Assembly (NCBI RefSeq): GCF_916700565.1
Contig: NZ_CAKAKO010000002.1
Span: forward strand, 434,001 to 498,000
Reading direction: 5' to 3'
Length of the DNA stretch: 64,000 bases
Source: Xenophilus sp. Marseille-Q4582
Lineage (GTDB): Bacteria > Pseudomonadota > Gammaproteobacteria > Burkholderiales > Burkholderiaceae_C
Below are positions 29,085 to 38,409 of the stretch, in pieces. Under the pieces are notes generated by a model that was given only the letters and a program-made list of their open reading frames with translations, had not been told where the DNA came from and made no database searches. Made by a program: the position numbers and the translations under genes. Numbering within the stretch: the stretch's first letter is position 1; every line of letters begins with the position of its first letter.

Positions 29085-30317
29085 ATGTTCAAGCGCGCAA
29101 GCCGCGCGGCCCTGGCCGCCGCACTGACCACCTTCCTCGCCGCCCCGGCGCTGGCCCAGATCAAGGTGGCCTACATCGACCCGCTGTCGGGCCCCTTCGC
29201 CAACGTGGGCGAGCTGCAGCTGCAGCATTTCCAGGCCGCGGCCGCGCAGATCAACGCCAAGGGCGGCGTGCTGGGGCAGAAGATCGAGATCCTGCCTTTC
29301 GACGGCAAGTCCAGCGCCAACGAGAGCGCCAGCGCGCTGCGCGCCGCCTACGACAAGGGCGCGCGCTACGTGTTCCAGGGCAACGGCTCCAACGTCACGG
29401 CCGCGCTGGTGGACGCGGTGCAGAAGATGGTCGCGCGCGGCGAGGAGCCGATGCTGGTCATGAACTACTCGGCCTTCGACCCCGACATGACGGGCCCGAA
29501 GTGCACCTTCTGGCATTTCCGCTTCATCCAGAACGTGGACATGAGCATGAACGCGATCACGTCGGCGATCGCGGCGCGCCCCGAGATCAAGAAGGTGCAC
29601 CAGATCAACCAGGACTACGTGGCCGGCTACCAGGCGCAGAAGGCCTTCCGCGAGATGCTGCCCAAGAAGCGCGCCGACCTGGAGCTGGTGGGCGACGACC
29701 TGCATCCGCTGGGCCGCGTGAAGGACTTCGCGCCCTATGCCGCCAAGATCAAGGCTTCGGGCGCGGACACGGTGATGACCACCAACTGGGGCAACGACCT
29801 CACGCTGCTCATCAAGGCCATCAAGGAAGCGGGCCTGAAGGTCAACATCTACACGCTGTACGCCAACACCGTCGGCGTGCCCACCGTGCTGCAGGACAGC
29901 GGCATCGGCACCGTGTTCAGCCTGTCCGAATGGCATGCCAACGTCGAGAACAACGGCGCCGAAGCCTTCGCCAACGACTTCAAGAAGCAGTTCAAGAGCG
30001 ACTTTCTGCTGCTGCGCGCCAAGACCTCGCTCGAGATGCTGGCCGAGGCCATGCGCCAGTCCAAGTCCACCAAGGCCATTGACGTGGCGCGCAAGCTGGA
30101 GAACATGCGCTACAAGAGCGACGTGGGCGAGGTGTGGATGCGCCCGGACGACCACCAGCTGCAGCAGGACCTGTACGTGCAGACCTTTGCCAAGGTGGGC
30201 GACAAGGGCGTGAAGTACGACCTGGAGAACACCGGGGTGGGCGTGTACACGGCCAAGAAGATCGACGCCAAGGACGCGATGCTGCCCAACACCTGCACGG
30301 ACATGAAGCGGCCATAA
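29085..30317 (+). CDS. Branched-chain amino acid ABC transporter receptor (LivK type)
   Basis: A 410-residue periplasmic binding protein with signal peptide (ASRAALAAALTTFLAAPALA, cleaved near 24). The mature part begins IKVAYIDPLSGPFANVGELQ, the usual start of type I periplasmic receptors, and contains INAKGGVLGQKIEILPFDGK and HQINQDYVAGYQAQKAF. A GGAGA site lies about 10 bases before the ATG. It faces the livFGMH genes tail to tail, while those genes have another receptor of the same class at their upstream end. The two are quite different in sequence. Ligand unknown: amino acids, aromatic acids or amides are all possible in this family. Confidence 0.9.
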   Translation: MFKRASRAALAAALTTFLAAPALAQIKVAYIDPLSGPFANVGELQLQHFQAAAAQINAKGGVLGQKIEILPFDGKSSANESASALRAAYDKGARYVFQGNGSNVTAALVDAVQKMVARGEEPMLVMNYSAFDPDMTGPKCTFWHFRFIQNVDMSMNAITSAIAARPEIKKVHQINQDYVAGYQAQKAFREMLPKKRADLELVGDDLHPLGRVKDFAPYAAKIKASGADTVMTTNWGNDLTLLIKAIKEAGLKVNIYTLYANTVGVPTVLQDSGIGTVFSLSEWHANVENNGAEAFANDFKKQFKSDFLLLRAKTSLEMLAEAMRQSKSTKAIDVARKLENMRYKSDVGEVWMRPDDHQLQQDLYVQTFAKVGDKGVKYDLENTGVGVYTAKKIDAKDAMLPNTCTDMKRP

Positions 30318-30333
30318 GCGGGCCCGCGCATCG

Positions 30334-30358
30334 CGGCCGGCTTTTTCATTACCGGCCG
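30334..30358. terminator. Weak bidirectional hairpin between convergent genes
   Basis: CGGCCGG (30334-30340) and CCGGCCG (30352-30358) form a 7-bp stem with an 11-base loop containing a T-run, between the receptor gene and livF which converge here. Its role as a terminator is only likely from position. Confidence 0.4.
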
Positions 30359-30392
30359 TCCTTGCGGCGTGGCGTCGGCGCGCGGGCGGCCG

Positions 30393-31099
<707 letters not shown>

Positions 31100-31103
<4 letters not shown>

Positions 31104-31885
31104 GGCGCGGGCTCCGTGGCGATGTCTTCGGCGCCCAGATAGACGGCCTGCACGCGCGCATCGGCGCGCACGGCGTCGACCGTGCCGGTGGTCAGCACAC
31201 GCCCCTGCACCAGCACCGTCACGCGGTCGGCCAGGCGGAACACGGCGTCCATGTCGTGCTCCACCAGCAGCACGGCGCACCTTTCGCCATCATTGCCGCG
31301 CAGCGATTCGATCAGTTCGACCATGCGGGCCGATTCCTCCGGCCCCATGCCCGCCATGGGTTCGTCGAGCAGCAGCAGGCGCGGCTTGGCGGCCAGGGCC
31401 AGCGCCACGTCGAGCGTGCGCTGCGCGCCGTGCGGCAGGGTCCCGGCTTCGCGTGACAGCACCTGGTCCAGGCCCACGCGCGCCGCGAGCTCGCGCGCCT
31501 GCGCGTACAGGCCGGCTTCCCGCGTGCGCGGGGCGAAGAAGCGCAGGCTCGACCCGGCATGCGCCTGCAGCGCGAGCACCAGGTTGTCCTGCACCGTGTT
31601 GCGCGCGAACACGCGCGTGACCTGGAAGCAGCGCGACAGGCCCGCCGCCACGCGCTGGTGGTCGGCCAGCGCCGTGATGTCGCGGCCGGCCAGCCACAGC
31701 CGGCCGGCGTCGGGCTTGAGCAGGCCGGTGATCTGGTGGATGAGCGTGGTCTTGCCCGCGCCGTTGGGGCCGATCAGCGCATGCACCTCGCCGGGCGCGA
31801 TGGCGAGCGTGACATGGTCGGTCGCCAGCAGGCCGCCGAAGCGCTTGACCAGGCCGTCGATGCGAAAGAGCGCATCGGTGGTCAT
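31100..31885 (-). CDS. livG: ABC transporter ATPase LivG type
   Basis: A 261-residue ATPase with Walker A IGPNGAGKTT, the Q-loop region GLSRCFQVTRVF, a slightly altered signature (LPHGAQRTLDVALALA in place of the usual SGGQ), Walker B LLLLDEPMAGMGP and switch VEHDMDAVFRLADRV. The segment ARNTVQDNLVLALQAH matches LivG proteins. It pairs with LivF to power a branched-chain amino acid type importer. It overlaps livM by 4 bp and livF by 4 bp, indicating a tightly coupled operon. The loss of the canonical SGG in the signature is worth noting, since LSGG-type motifs complete the ATP site; here HGAQ replaces it. Confidence 0.9.
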
Positions 31886-32838
31886 GGCGCAGGCTCCGTG
31901 TCATGGGCAGGCCTCCGACGCCCGGCCAGCGCCGCGAGGCCCCGCGGTGCCCACAGCGCGACGGCCACCAGCAACACGCCCAGCGGCAGGTGCCAGTACT
32001 CGGCATGCAGCTTCAGCACTTCCTCCAGCAGCAGCCACACGGCGGCACCCACGGGGCCGCCCCAGCTGCGGCCCAGGCCGCCGATCACCACCATGACCAC
32101 CAGCGTGGCCGATTGCGTCCAGTGCAGGGTGGCGGGGCTCACGAAGTTGTTGCCGGCGGCCAGCAGCGCGCCCGCCAGCCCGGCGATGGCGCCGGCCAGC
32201 ACGAAGGCCACCCATTGCAGCCGCAACACCGGGTAGCCCAGCGCGCGCATGCGCGTCTCGTTGTCGCGGATGCCCCTCAGCGCATGGCCGAAGCGCGCGC
32301 GTGTGGCGCGATGCAGGAGCCACAGCAGCGGCACCACGAGCGTCAGCACCACCCAGTAGAAGGTGGGCTCGTGGCCCAGGTCCAGGCCGGGCAGCAAGGT
32401 GGGGCGGCTCGTCAGCGTGTAGCCGTCGTCGCCGCCATAGGCGCGCAGCGCCACGGCGCAGAAGTACAGCATCTGCGCGAAAGCCAGCGTGCTCATGATG
32501 AAGTACACGCCGCGCGTGCGCAGCACCACGAGCGCGATGAGGCCGCTGATGGTGGCGGCCACCGCCATCGCGGCCGGCCACAGCAGCCAGGCCGAAGCGA
32601 TGCCCGCCTCGGTCAGCGCCACCACCGTGTACGCACCCACGCCGATGAAGCCCGCATGCCCCAGCGCCACCATGCCGCCGAAACCGAGGATGAAGTTGAG
32701 GCTGGCCGCGGCCAGCGCCACGATCAGCACGCGTCGCACGAAGTTCACGTAGAACTCCAGGCCCAGCAGCGGCGCGAGGAGCGGGAAGGCGGCCAGCGCG
32801 GCGAGCAGCGCGAGGCACAGCAGGGTCGAGCGCTTCAT
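31882..32838 (-). CDS. livM: ABC transporter permease LivM type
   Basis: A 318-residue inner-membrane permease read from the ATG at 32838 (MKRSTLLCLALLAALAAFPL). It has eight or nine hydrophobic helices. The LivM hallmarks are FILGFGGMVALGHAGFIGVGAY near residues 50-70, the RTRGVYFIMSTLAFAQMLYF segment, and the coupling region GHALRGIRDNETRMRALGYP that docks on the ATPases. It overlaps livH by 4 bp and livG by 4 bp. Confidence 0.94.
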   Translation of the reverse strand: MKRSTLLCLALLAALAAFPLLAPLLGLEFYVNFVRRVLIVALAAASLNFILGFGGMVALGHAGFIGVGAYTVVALTEAGIASAWLLWPAAMAVAATISGLIALVVLRTRGVYFIMSTLAFAQMLYFCAVALRAYGGDDGYTLTSRPTLLPGLDLGHEPTFYWVVLTLVVPLLWLLHRATRARFGHALRGIRDNETRMRALGYPVLRLQWVAFVLAGAIAGLAGALLAAGNNFVSPATLHWTQSATLVVMVVIGGLGRSWGGPVGAAVWLLLEEVLKLHAEYWHLPLGVLLVAVALWAPRGLAALAGRRRPAHDTEPAP

Positions 32839-33755
32839 GTCCGGGGGGAGAACAGGCCCGCGGGCCGGAAGATCAGCACGCCCACCATCAGCGCGTACAT
32901 GGCCAGTTCGGCGAACAGCGGACCCAGGTCGGCCGCCGTGGCGGGCGGCAGGGTGGCGCGCAGCGCCATGGGCAGGAAGGCGCGGCCGATGGTGTCCACC
33001 ACGCCCACCAGCAGCGCGGCCACGAAAGCGCCGCGCACCGAGCCGATGCCGCCGATCACCAGCACCACCAGCGCCGGGATCAGGATCTGCTCGCCCATGC
33101 CCACCTGCACCGCCACCAGCGGCCCCATCAGCGCGCCGGCCAGCGCCGCCAGCGCAGCGCCGAGCAGGAACACGCCGTTGAAGATGCGGCCCACGCGCAC
33201 GCCCATCCATTCGGCCATGGGCCGGTCCGACGCGCCCGCGCGCACGCGCATGCCGATGCGCGTGTGGTTCACCAGCCACCACAGGCCCAGCGCCACGGCC
33301 ACGCCGGCGCCGAGGATCAGCAGCCGGTAGGCCGGGTAGGGCAGGCCGGGAAGGATCTCGATCGGGCCGCTGAGTGCGGGCGGCGTGGGCGCCATCACGG
33401 GCGAGGGGCCCCAGGCCATCTTCACCAGGTCGTCGGCGATCAGGATCACGCCGAAAGTGGCCAGCACCTGCGCCAGGTGGTCGCGCGCATACAGGCGGCG
33501 CATCAGCAGCACCTCGAGCAGCAGCGCCAGCGCCATAGTGGCCAGCACGGCGAACACGATGGCGGCCGTGAAGGAGCCGGTGCGCGTGTGCGCCTCGGCC
33601 GCCAGGTAGGCGCCGGCCATGAACAGCGAGCCGTGCGCGAGGTTCAGCACGTCCATGATGCCGAACACCAGCGTCAGGCCGGCGGCCAGCAGGAACAGCA
33701 TCAGGCCGTAGCCGATGCCGTTGAGCAGTTGCTCAAGAACGAGCGTGCCGGTCAT
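32835..33755 (-). CDS. livH: ABC transporter permease LivH type
   Basis: A 306-residue inner-membrane permease, the first of the four overlapping transporter genes. It begins LLNGIGYGLMLFLLAAGLTL and contains VFGIMDVLNLAHGSLFMAGAY, the LivH signature, and the coupling helix RVRAGASDRPMAEWMGVRVG. It pairs with LivM to form the channel. Between its start and the upstream receptor gene lies a 145-bp gap holding a cloverleaf-type repeat (33766-33858), which could lower readthrough so that the receptor is made in larger amounts than the channel. Confidence 0.94.
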   Translation of the reverse strand: MTGTLVLEQLLNGIGYGLMLFLLAAGLTLVFGIMDVLNLAHGSLFMAGAYLAAEAHTRTGSFTAAIVFAVLATMALALLLEVLLMRRLYARDHLAQVLATFGVILIADDLVKMAWGPSPVMAPTPPALSGPIEILPGLPYPAYRLLILGAGVAVALGLWWLVNHTRIGMRVRAGASDRPMAEWMGVRVGRIFNGVFLLGAALAALAGALMGPLVAVQVGMGEQILIPALVVLVIGGIGSVRGAFVAALLVGVVDTIGRAFLPMALRATLPPATAADLGPLFAELAMYALMVGVLIFRPAGLFSPRT

Positions 33756-33765
33756 TGGCGAGACA

Positions 33766-33858
33766 CCCCCCAGGCCGCTTCGCGGCTCCCCCCTCCGCTG
33801 CGCGAGGGGGGCGCACCCAGTGGCCGGGCAAAGCCCGTTCCACGGGTGCCCTGGAGGC
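33766..33858. repeat. Cloverleaf-forming intergenic repeat, copy A
   Basis: An approximately 93-bp element between receptor gene and livH. Outer stem CCCCCAGG (33767-33774) with CCTGGAGG (33850-33857), one mismatch. Arm 1 is GCCGC-TTC-GCGGC, arm 2 is CCCCCCTC with GAGGGGGG, and arm 3 is GCACCC-A-GTGG with CCAC-GGGTGC, enclosing CGGGC-AAA-GCCCG. A second copy with the same fold lies at 55801-55889. Confidence 0.85.
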
Positions 33859-33900
33859 TTCGCTGCGCTCGCCGACTTGGAAGGCGTTTCATGCCGTGGC

Positions 33901-35109
33901 TTACTTCATCCCACACTTGCTGGCGTAGCTGTCGCCGTAGTTCGTCAGCAGCGTGCTCACCGTCTTGTTGGTGATCCTGCCCTGCGCGTCCTTGCCGATC
34001 ACGCGCAGGTAGAAGTTCTCTACGGGAAAGTGGTTGTTGGCGTACTTGAAGGCGCCGCGCGTGGAGGCGTAGTTGGCCTTCTTCAGCGCGGCGATCACCG
34101 CCTCGCGGTTGGCGGCGTTGCCGCCGGCCTGCTTGACGGCCGCGTCCATGGCCAGGATCACGTCGTAGGCCTGCGCGGCGTACAGCGAGGGGTACCGGCC
34201 GTTGTATTCCTTGCGGAAGGCCTCCACGAAGGCCTTGTTGGCCGCGTTGTCCAGGTCGTGTGCCCAGTGCGAGGTGTTGAACAGGCCCAGCATCGGGTCC
34301 CCCACGGCGCCGATCACGTCCTCGTCGGCCGAGAAGCCGCTGGTGACCAGCGTGATGTCCTTGGACAGGCCCGCGCCCACGAACTGCTTGACGAAGTTGA
34401 TGCCCATCGCGCCGGGCAGGAAGAAGTAGACCGAATCGGGCTTGGCCGCGCGCAGCTGCGCGAGCTCGGCCGCGTAGTCGATCTGGCCCAGCTTGGTGTA
34501 GAGCTCGTCGGCCACCTGGCCCTTGAACTGTCGCTTGAAGCCGCCCAGCGCGTCCTTGCCCGCGGGGTAGTTGGGCGCGATCAGCACGGCCTTCTTGAAG
34601 CCCTTGTCCTGCGCGAACTTGCCGGCCGCTTCATGGAACTGGTCGTTCTGGTAGGCCGTGCCGAAGAAGTAGGCATTGCACTGCGCGCCCGCGAACTGGC
34701 TGGGGCCGGCGTTGGACGACAGGTAGGGCACCTTGGCCTGGAACAGCGTGGGGCCCACGGCCAGCGCCACGTTGGAGCCGATGGGGCCGGTGAACAGGTC
34801 GATCTTCTCGCGCTGGATCATGCGGTCCACCAGCTGCTTGGCCTGGTCGGGGCTGCCGGCCATGTCGGCCTGCACGTACTCCACCGGCTGGCCGCCGAGC
34901 TGGCCGCCCATCTGCTTGATCGCCAGGTTGAAGCCGTCGCGCGCCTCGGCGCCCAGCGCGGCGAAGGGGCCGGAAATGTCCAGCGCGATGCCAACCTTGA
35001 CCGGCGCCGCCAGGGCTGCGCCCGCGGCCAGGGCGGCGGCCGTCAGCATGAAGGTGCGCAGCGTGCGCGAAAGGAGGGGACGCGAAGGCAGCGAAGAAGG
35101 GGCACGCAT
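33901..35109 (-). CDS. ABC transporter receptor of LivK type heading the liv cluster
   Basis: A 402-residue periplasmic receptor read from the ATG at 35109, which gives a signal peptide (SRTLRTFMLTAAALAAGAALA); the frame remains open to 35211. The mature part starts PVKVGIALDISGPFAALGAE and contains the ligand-cleft segment VPYLSSNAGPSQFAGAQCNA. Type I receptors of this class, with ADMAGSPDQAKQLVDRMI, often bind amino acids, amides or aromatic acids. It is the first gene on the strand leading into livHMGF and probably supplies this transporter. The other receptor at the far end (29085-30317) may be an alternative partner. Confidence 0.92.
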   Translation of the reverse strand: MRAPSSLPSRPLLSRTLRTFMLTAAALAAGAALAAPVKVGIALDISGPFAALGAEARDGFNLAIKQMGGQLGGQPVEYVQADMAGSPDQAKQLVDRMIQREKIDLFTGPIGSNVALAVGPTLFQAKVPYLSSNAGPSQFAGAQCNAYFFGTAYQNDQFHEAAGKFAQDKGFKKAVLIAPNYPAGKDALGGFKRQFKGQVADELYTKLGQIDYAAELAQLRAAKPDSVYFFLPGAMGINFVKQFVGAGLSKDITLVTSGFSADEDVIGAVGDPMLGLFNTSHWAHDLDNAANKAFVEAFRKEYNGRYPSLYAAQAYDVILAMDAAVKQAGGNAANREAVIAALKKANYASTRGAFKYANNHFPVENFYLRVIGKDAQGRITNKTVSTLLTNYGDSYASKCGMK

Positions 35110-35221
35110 GGACGGACAGGCTCCTGGTGGGACGAAAGGGGTGCCGACGCGGGCCGGCACGCGACTGTAGCCGCCCCGTGGGCCATGCACGATCAGTGCC
35201 CGCCCGAACACGGCCAGGTGC

Positions 35222-36115
35222 CTACTCCGCCGGCACCGCCTGCCGCGTGGGCCACAGCACGGCCGCGATGGCCAGCACCATCAGCAGGACTGCCGCCCAG
35301 TCCTGCCAGTGAATCACCTCACGCAGCCACAGCGCGCCGCTGAACACGCCCAGCACCGGGATGAACATGACGCTGAGCGTGGACGCGATGGGCGGCAGCC
35401 CCCGCGCGAGCGCGAACCAGGCCGCGTGCGCGAAGCCGAAGATCAGCACGGCGTTGTAGGCCACGGCGCCCCAAGTGGCGGCGCTGGGCGCCTTCCACTG
35501 CGGGCGCTCCAGCAAGGCCGACAGGGCCGTGAGCACCACGGCGGTGAGCACGGTCATCCAGAAGGACAGCGTGAGCGTGGGCACCGGCATCGCCGTGCGC
35601 CGCAGCAGCTGCGTGCCCACGGCCCAGGTGGCAGCCGCCACCAGCGCCAGCAGCACGAAGGCGGGCTTGCCGGCCAAGCCCGTCAACTCGTGCCACAGCA
35701 GCAGCGCCACACCCAGCCCGGCCGCGCCCACGCCCAGCCAGGCGCGCGCCGACAGCCGGGTGGAAAAGAGCAGCGCGCCGATCAGCGCCGAGAAGATGGG
35801 CATGGTGTAGCCCAGGATGGCGGCGCGCCCGCTCGACAGCTCCTTGAGCGCCACGATCATGCAGGCGTGCCAGACGAACATGTTGGTGGCGGCCAGCCAC
35901 AGCACTTCGGGCCAGTGCCGGCGCGGCACCTGGAAGGGCACCTTCATCACCACCAGCGCCAGGCCCAGCACCGGCACGCCCAGCCAGAGCGAGAGCATGC
36001 GGAAGGTGAGCGGCGGGAAGTCCATCACCCCCAGCTTCATCACGGGCCAGTTCAGGCCCCAGACCAGGGTGAGCGGAATGAGCAGGGCGAACTGGCGCGG
36101 CGTGAGGGTGGGCAT
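35222..36115 (-). CDS. EamA-family (DMT) transporter
   Basis: A 297-residue inner-membrane protein with ten hydrophobic segments in two EamA repeats, each of five helices (first beginning FALLIPLTLVWGLNWPVMKL, second FVLLALVAAATWAVGTQLLR). The motif NMFVWHACMIVALKELSSGR AAILGYTMP of the fourth helix region is typical of the family. These act as exporters or importers of metabolites such as amino acids; the substrate cannot be told. It is monocistronic, with about 110 bp to the receptor gene downstream and 142 bp to the cupin gene upstream. That latter gap contains a CCGCCC/GGGCGG hairpin at 36216-36233. Confidence 0.9.
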   Translation of the reverse strand: MPTLTPRQFALLIPLTLVWGLNWPVMKLGVMDFPPLTFRMLSLWLGVPVLGLALVVMKVPFQVPRRHWPEVLWLAATNMFVWHACMIVALKELSSGRAAILGYTMPIFSALIGALLFSTRLSARAWLGVGAAGLGVALLLWHELTGLAGKPAFVLLALVAAATWAVGTQLLRRTAMPVPTLTLSFWMTVLTAVVLTALSALLERPQWKAPSAATWGAVAYNAVLIFGFAHAAWFALARGLPPIASTLSVMFIPVLGVFSGALWLREVIHWQDWAAVLLMVLAIAAVLWPTRQAVPAE

Positions 36116-36257
36116 GGCGCCGATTGTGGCCAGCCGCGCGCCGGCCCGCTGGCCCCGGGGTGACGCGCCGAGCGAGAAGCTGTGCTTCGCCCCGGCCAGG
36201 CGAGACGGGCCGGCTCCGCCCTTCGAGGGGCGGTGCGCGGCCCGGCCCGGGCCGGCT

Positions 36258-36659
36258 TCAGAAGCCGGCGCTTTCGCCCTTGGTGGCGTGGAAGAAGATG
36301 TTGGGCTTGCGGTAGACCGCGAGCACGACCGCGCCGGTGTCGGACTTGTTGTCGTGGAAGGAGCCGGGCTTGCGCCAGATGTAGTCGCCTTGCAGCGCGA
36401 TGCCGTCGTGGTCCTCCACCGAGCCGCTGAGCACGAAGGTCTGCTCCAGCTCCGGGTGCTTGTGGAAGGGAATGAAGGCGCCGGGTTCCAGCTTGAGCAG
36501 GCAGGTCATCTCGCCCTCGCCGGCGTTCTCGTACAGCACCTTGATGGAGACCTTCTCGAAGCGCGTGGGCTTCCATTCCATCGTGTCGGGCTTGATGTAG
36601 ATCGATCCGCCGATCGTGGGCTGCGCCTTGCGCGGCCGGTCCAGGGTGCTTGCGTCCAT
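36258..36659 (-). CDS. ChrR-like single cupin protein
   Basis: A 133-residue one-domain cupin. The metal-site motif is PFHKHPELEQTFVLSGSVED, supplying His66, His68 and Glu72, with the later His in PGSFHDNKSD as the fourth ligand. Small cupins of this class include ChrR-like anti-sigma modules and dioxygenases such as the 2,4'-dihydroxyacetophenone enzyme. It is the last gene of an apparent operon: receptor, ATPase, permease, cupin, with 54 bp separating it from the permease gene. It may act on the imported compound, for example as a small metal-dependent dioxygenase. That is inference. Confidence 0.8.
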   Translation of the reverse strand: MDASTLDRPRKAQPTIGGSIYIKPDTMEWKPTRFEKVSIKVLYENAGEGEMTCLLKLEPGAFIPFHKHPELEQTFVLSGSVEDHDGIALQGDYIWRKPGSFHDNKSDTGAVVLAVYRKPNIFFHATKGESAGF

Positions 36660-36713
36660 GGTGACTCCTTTGTGTGTGGGGGGACGGGAATGCGGAAAGC
36701 GGAACGGGCGCGG

Positions 36714-37616
36714 CTATTGCCCTTCCCGGAACTCAGGCGTCCAGCGCATCAGGCGGCTTTCGCACTGCCGGATGGCGGCCACCAGGGCCACGCCCAGCAC
36801 CGACAGCACGGTGATGGTGGCGAACATGTCGGTCGCGTTGAGCGTGGATAGCGAGGTGATGATCAGGTAGCCCATGCCGCGGTCGGAGCCGACGAACTCG
36901 GAGATCACCACCCCGACCAGCGAGAAGGCCACGGCGTTGGGCAGGGCCGCGAACATCCAGCCCATCACGTAGGGCACCCGCACGCTCCACAGCAGATGCG
37001 TGCGCGAGGCGCCGAGCGTGCGGCAGAAATTGATGATGTGCGGCTCGATGCTCTGTCCGCCCTTGAAGGTGTTGAAGAACACCAGGAAGAACACGAGGAA
37101 CCAGGCCGTCACCACTTTGGACAGCAGCCCCAGGCCGAAGATCATGGTGATCAGCGGCACGAAGGCGATGCGGGGCAGCGAGTTGGCCGCCGTGATGAAG
37201 GGGCCGAGCACGCGGGCCAGCCGCGGGCTTTGCGACAGGCTCAAACCCGCCACGAAGCCGGTCGCGACCGACACCACCAGCCCCAGCATCGTCGCGACCA
37301 CCGTGGAGCTCAGGTGCGGCAGCACGAAGCCGGCCTGGCTGCCCAGCGTCCAGTCGTAGATGCGCTGGATCACGAGCGAGGGGCGGCTGACGAAGAAGGG
37401 ATCGATGAAGGTGTTCTCCACGAACCAGGGCACGCGCGTCAGGCTCTCCCACAGGGCCAGCAGGCCGCCGAAGAGGGCCAACTGCCAGCCCAGCACGATC
37501 AGCGCTTCGCGCCGCGCGGCCTGGCGCGCGCTGGCCGCGAACTGCTGGATGCGCTGCGACGACGCCTGTTGGGTGGCCTGCGCGAGGGCCGGTGCGGCCA
37601 GGGTCTCAGGCGACAT
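36714..37616 (-). CDS. ABC transporter permease, taurine/nitrate/sulfonate type
   Basis: A 300-residue permease read from the ATG at 37616, overlapping the ATPase stop by 11 bp. It has about six transmembrane helices and an unusually long N-terminal cytoplasmic tail (residues 1-35, rich in Gln and Ala). The EAA loop reads FCRTLGASRTHLLWSVRVPYV, which contacts the ATPase. The family (SsuC/TauC/ThiX) imports sulfonates, nitrate, pyrimidine precursors or aromatic acids. Its partner ATPase and receptor lie directly upstream. Confidence 0.92.
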   Translation of the reverse strand: MSPETLAAPALAQATQQASSQRIQQFAASARQAARREALIVLGWQLALFGGLLALWESLTRVPWFVENTFIDPFFVSRPSLVIQRIYDWTLGSQAGFVLPHLSSTVVATMLGLVVSVATGFVAGLSLSQSPRLARVLGPFITAANSLPRIAFVPLITMIFGLGLLSKVVTAWFLVFFLVFFNTFKGGQSIEPHIINFCRTLGASRTHLLWSVRVPYVMGWMFAALPNAVAFSLVGVVISEFVGSDRGMGYLIITSLSTLNATDMFATITVLSVLGVALVAAIRQCESRLMRWTPEFREGQ

Positions 37617-38409
37617 GGGACACCTCCCGGCTCGCACCCTGGGCGGCCTGGAACTCGCGGCCCAGCACGCTCCAGATGGCGCGCACGTTGCGCCCGAAGG
37701 CCTCGGAGTCGCGCAGCGCGAACACGTCGCGCGGGCGCGGCAGGTCGACGTGATGGTCCAGCACCACACGGCTGGGCGGGGCCGACAGCACGATCACGCG
37801 GTCGGCCAGGGTCACGGCCTCGTCCAGGTCGTGCGTCACCATCATCACGGTCTGGCTCAGCTTCTGCCAGATGTCCAGCAGCTCGTGGTGCAGCGTCATC
37901 TTGGTGTTGCTGTCCAGCGCGCCGAAGGGCTCGTCCAGCAGCAGCACATCGGGTTCGCAGGCCAGCGTCATCAGCAGCGCCACGCGCTGGCGCATGCCGC
38001 CCGAAAGCTGGTGCGGCAGCATGTCCTCGCAGCCCGACAGGTTGGCCAGTGCCAGCAGGCGCCTGACCTTCTCGGCGATCTTCTGCTCCGGATGGCCGCG
38101 GAACTTCAGCCCCAGCCCGATGTTGCGGCCCACCGTGTACCAGGGCAGCACGGTGTCCTTCTGGAAGATGTAGCCCAGCCGGTGCGGAATGGTGCCCGGC
38201 ACCACCGGAATGCGGTCGATGGCGATGCTGCCCGCGCTGGGCGCCATGAAGCTGCCCACCATGTTCAGCAGCGTGCTCTTGCCGCAGCCGCTGGGGCCGA
38301 CGATGCAGACGAACTCGCCCTTGCGCACGGTGAAGGACACGTCGCCGATGGCCCAGGTCTCGCGCGTGGCGCTGAGGTAGGCCTTGCTGATGTGCTGGAT
38401 GTCGATCAT
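37606..38409 (-). CDS. ABC transporter ATPase, taurine/nitrate/sulfonate type
   Basis: A 267-residue ATPase read from the ATG at 38409, overlapping the receptor stop by 4 bp. Walker A is VGPSGCGKST, the signature is HQLSGGMRQRVALLMTLA, Walker B is LLLDEPFGALD, and the switch is MVTHDLDEAVTLADRVIVL. The phrase HDLDEAVTLADR is diagnostic of the SsuB/TauB group. The C-terminal tail after residue 220 is longer than the bare ATPase and ends in a His/Ala stretch overlapping the permease start. Confidence 0.93.
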   Translation of the reverse strand: MIDIQHISKAYLSATRETWAIGDVSFTVRKGEFVCIVGPSGCGKSTLLNMVGSFMAPSAGSIAIDRIPVVPGTIPHRLGYIFQKDTVLPWYTVGRNIGLGLKFRGHPEQKIAEKVRRLLALANLSGCEDMLPHQLSGGMRQRVALLMTLACEPDVLLLDEPFGALDSNTKMTLHHELLDIWQKLSQTVMMVTHDLDEAVTLADRVIVLSAPPSRVVLDHHVDLPRPRDVFALRDSEAFGRNVRAIWSVLGREFQAAQGASREVSHVA